Origin: Micromonospora coriariae
GTDB lineage: Bacteria; Actinomycetota; Actinomycetes; Mycobacteriales; Micromonosporaceae
Assembly (NCBI RefSeq): GCF_900091455.1
Contig: NZ_LT607412.1
Coordinates: forward strand, 2,976,001-3,040,000
DNA length: 64,000 bases
Direction: 5' to 3'
The translations under genes and the position numbers were made by a program. The notes beneath the pieces were generated by a model, which searched no databases, was not told where the DNA came from, and saw only the letters and a program-made list of their open reading frames with translations. The number at the start of each line of letters is the position of its first letter. The stretch's first letter is position 1. This document shows, piece by piece, positions 61,721-64,000 of this stretch.

Positions 61721-64000
61721 TCACGCCTCCAGATCCGGCAGGGGGATGCTCGGCAGCACTCCGGCCGCCGCGGCGATCGCGGCGGGCGTCGTGTCGAGGT
61801 GGTCAAGCAGCCCTTCGACGTACGAGACGTCGACGCGAACCTTCTGCACCCGCCCGTCGACGTCGCGCATCACGAACTCGCGGAAGCCGAGGCGGTTGGC
61901 CGAGCTGGTGTCGGCGGCGGAGAGCGAGGCCAGGGTGGCCTCGTATCCGTCGTTGACGGGCACCCGCAGCAGTCGCAGCGCTTCGGAGGCGATCTCGGCG
62001 TCCTCGGCGATCCTTCCGACGAAGACGGTGGAGACGAGGTTCTGCACGTCGAGGCCGAGGATGTCGCGCGGGTTCTGGGAGGCGACGAGCGCGGCGAGGT
62101 TCCACTTGCGGGAGTCCCGGGCGAGCCGGACGAGGAACGACCGCCCGGACCGCCAGCCCTCCATGAAGTGCGCCTCGTCCAGGCCGACGAGCTTGCGCGA
62201 CGACATCGACCCGCCGTAGCAGCGGCGGACGGCGAGCCGGTGCGCGGTGTGCAGCATCGGCAGGGCGAGTGCCTCCTCGGCGGACCAGTACTCCCGTTCG
62301 ATCTTGAGGTCGGGCAGCCGCAACCCGGCCATGGTGATCACCGTGAGCGCCGCGTCGGCGCCGAGCAGCCCTTCCGGCGGCCGGCCGAAGAAGAGCATGG
62401 CCAGTGGCATCTCGGCGGTGTCGAGCAGGAGGTTGGCCAGCTCCTTTCCGGCGTCGTCGTCGAGTTGCCCGAGGCAGCTCACCACGTCGTCCAGGGTGGA
62501 CGTCTCCTCGGCGGGAACCTGACGGACCGCGTGCCGGAACAGGGTGGCGGTGGACGCCTCGCGAGCCACCTGCGGTGGCACCAGCATCATGCAGATGTCC
62601 TGGACCAGCATCCGACGCTCGGCCCGGGCGTTGGAGACCGCGATCTCGAACTCACGGTCACCGGAGGCGCCGGCGCCGAACTCACTGCGCAGCGGCGTTG
62701 GGATCAGCGAGTAGGGCGCCAGGGTGCCGTGCTCCGAGCCGGTCAGGTTCAGCACCCGGGAGTACGGCCGCAGCTCCGGCATGGCGCAGAGCCGGGCCAG
62801 CGGCCCGGACGGGTCGAGCAGGGTCACCTGGACGCCGCGCCGTGCGGCCAGGTAGCCCAGCGCGCCGAGCAGGGTCGACTTGCCACCGCCCGGCTCGGCC
62901 ACGAAGACCGCGAGCCCGGAGCGTTCCCGTACCTCCATGGGGAAGTGCAGGTCGAGGAAGACCGGGCGGCGGCAGGTGCCGGCGGTCCGGCCGATCAGGT
63001 CGCCCCGTCGGTCGCCGACGTTGGAGGCGGCCTGGGGGAGCGCGGCGGCGAGCAGCGGGACCGGCATCCGACGGACGTAGCCGGTGTTGGCGATCGGCTC
63101 GCCGGGGATGAACTCGCGGGCCAGCCAGTCCTGGTTCTTCGGGTGCTGGAGCGAGACGCGCAGCTCCCGGGAGTAGAGCTGGATGAGCCGGCGGGCCCGT
63201 TCCAGGCACTCTTCCCGGGTCCGGCCGCCGACTGCGATCCGGTGCCAGCCGTGGGCGCGGGCCGAGTCGACCGGCAGCCCGGTGGTCATCTCGTCACCGA
63301 TCACCAGCGCGCGCTTGGCCAGCCGCTCCAACTCGGGCGGCGCGTCGATGCCGTGCTCGGCGTAGTCGAGCTGCTGTGAGCGGATCATCCGCAGCCGGTG
63401 TTCGAGATTGCGGAACGAGTCGCCGGAGCCGAGGATGTCGACCCGGGTGGAGATCTCCATCGGCCAGGGAAGCCGCTCGTGGAAGTGCAGCCACGGCTCG
63501 TGCCGTTCCGGGATCTCCAGTGGCTCCATCCGGCCGACGGCGAGCACGGCGACGTGCCGTTCCTCGCCGGTCATGCGGTTGACCAGCTTCACCGTCGAGC
63601 CGTACGGGGTGCGGTAGCGCTCGACCTGCTCGGTCAGGGCGAGCAGGTCACCGCGCTCCCAGCGACCGTTGGTCACCGGGGAGAGCGTGCCCGGAGGTGC
63701 CATGCACAGCGCCACCGAGCGGTAGAGCAACCACTCCAGCTCCTGGGCGGTGACCCTGCGGCCGCGCATGCCGAACGCGCCGAGCACCTCGTCGAACTGC
63801 TCCACTGTGCGGCCCAGCTTGCGGCGTTCGCCTTCGGCGGTGCCCCGCCCGAAGGTGCGCAGCAACCGCTCGGTGAGCGAGTCACCGAGCGACCGGCGGG
63901 CGAAGGTGACGCCCAGGTAGGTCTGCCCCTCGGCGTGGTTGACCGCCATCAGGTGCCGCTGGGCGGCGACCAGGTGGTCGGCCCAGCCGGTGGTGCCGGG
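61721..64000 (-). CDS. VirB4/TraC-like secretion ATPase (partial, continues past the window)
   Basis: At least 759 residues are visible, and the frame stays open through 64000, so the true start lies outside. The N-terminal part resembles the TraC/VirB4 regulatory domain. Walker A is VFVAEPGGGKSTLLGAL with TLLDPSGPL after it, Walker B is LVGLDEAHFMEGW, and VASQNPRDIL is a sensor-like motif. VirB4 ATPases energise type IV secretion. In actinobacteria similar proteins sit with SCO6880-type partners, which could lie just to the right. Confidence 0.88.
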   Translation of the reverse strand, partial: PGTTGWADHLVAAQRHLMAVNHAEGQTYLGVTFARRSLGDSLTERLLRTFGRGTAEGERRKLGRTVEQFDEVLGAFGMRGRRVTAQELEWLLYRSVALCMAPPGTLSPVTNGRWERGDLLALTEQVERYRTPYGSTVKLVNRMTGEERHVAVLAVGRMEPLEIPERHEPWLHFHERLPWPMEISTRVDILGSGDSFRNLEHRLRMIRSQQLDYAEHGIDAPPELERLAKRALVIGDEMTTGLPVDSARAHGWHRIAVGGRTREECLERARRLIQLYSRELRVSLQHPKNQDWLAREFIPGEPIANTGYVRRMPVPLLAAALPQAASNVGDRRGDLIGRTAGTCRRPVFLDLHFPMEVRERSGLAVFVAEPGGGKSTLLGALGYLAARRGVQVTLLDPSGPLARLCAMPELRPYSRVLNLTGSEHGTLAPYSLIPTPLRSEFGAGASGDREFEIAVSNARAERRMLVQDICMMLVPPQVAREASTATLFRHAVRQVPAEETSTLDDVVSCLGQLDDDAGKELANLLLDTAEMPLAMLFFGRPPEGLLGADAALTVITMAGLRLPDLKIEREYWSAEEALALPMLHTAHRLAVRRCYGGSMSSRKLVGLDEAHFMEGWRSGRSFLVRLARDSRKWNLAALVASQNPRDILGLDVQNLVSTVFVGRIAEDAEIASEALRLLRVPVNDGYEATLASLSAADTSSANRLGFREFVMRDVDGRVQKVRVDVSYVEGLLDHLDTTPAAIAAAAGVLPSIPLPDLEA

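Overview
The window looks like a chromosomal stretch of a high-GC actinobacterium, most probably of the Micromonosporaceae. The reasons are the very high G+C, frequent GTG starts, a WhiB protein, type VII secretion genes, and many start codons placed 6-8 nt after a TANNNT box with no ribosome binding site (leaderless transcripts). The genus is inferred from gene content and style; no database was consulted.

Layout, left to right. (1) 1-10970: a cut-off ECF sigma factor, tRNA-Pro(CGG), a membrane-anchored phosphoesterase, yqeY, a PASTA-type class A penicillin-binding protein, a WhiB regulator, a pair of ArsA/Get3-like ATPases, a DUF4177 mini-gene, a RidA protein and a metallo-beta-lactamase-fold hydrolase. 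From recalled family knowledge this follows the M. tuberculosis ponA2-whiB4-Rv3680-Rv3679-Rv3678c-Rv3677c order. (2) 10967-29544: a block interrupting that order before crp. It holds a large adenylate cyclase/AAA/TPR protein, a Ser/Thr kinase next to an orphan glutamine-type binding lipoprotein and a polytopic membrane protein, and a TetR-led seven-gene acyl-CoA carboxylase/acyl-CoA dehydrogenase/AtuA-like operon with 4-nt overlaps. (3) 29680-35763: crp, cbiZ, a CapA-like lipoprotein, nth, a TlpA thioredoxin, a NUDIX hydrolase and marP, again in the M. tuberculosis order apart from cbiZ and capA. (4) 35776-43460: a PAP2 phosphatase and three type VII secretion genes (mycP, fused eccC, eccD), without Esx, EccB or EccE in view. 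(5) 43492-53319: ppa, dacB, a DUF2342-type metalloprotease, tilS, a GlxA regulator, a 45-residue membrane peptide, hpt, ftsH and folE, matching the M. tuberculosis ppa-Rv3627c-Rv3626c-tilS-hpt-ftsH-folE series. (6) 53374-64000 (cut at the edge): a minus-strand cluster with the parts list of a Gram-positive type IV secretion/conjugation-like machine: a VirB4-like ATPase, a VirB6-like polytopic protein, a small VirB8/TcpC-like protein, a lysozyme-fold/M23 wall hydrolase, a duplicated-domain protein and an FtsK-like protein with altered ATP sites.

Functional links: wall synthesis and remodelling (PBPs, DacB, M23, CapA, MarP, PAP2), cAMP signalling (cyclase plus Crp), nutrient-linked phosphorylation (kinase plus binding lipoprotein) and two export systems. 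Four different imperfect palindromes, each under 100 bp, are scattered through the window. Three are intergenic, and one sits in frame inside a coding sequence. They are the best candidates for uncharacterised dispersed elements.
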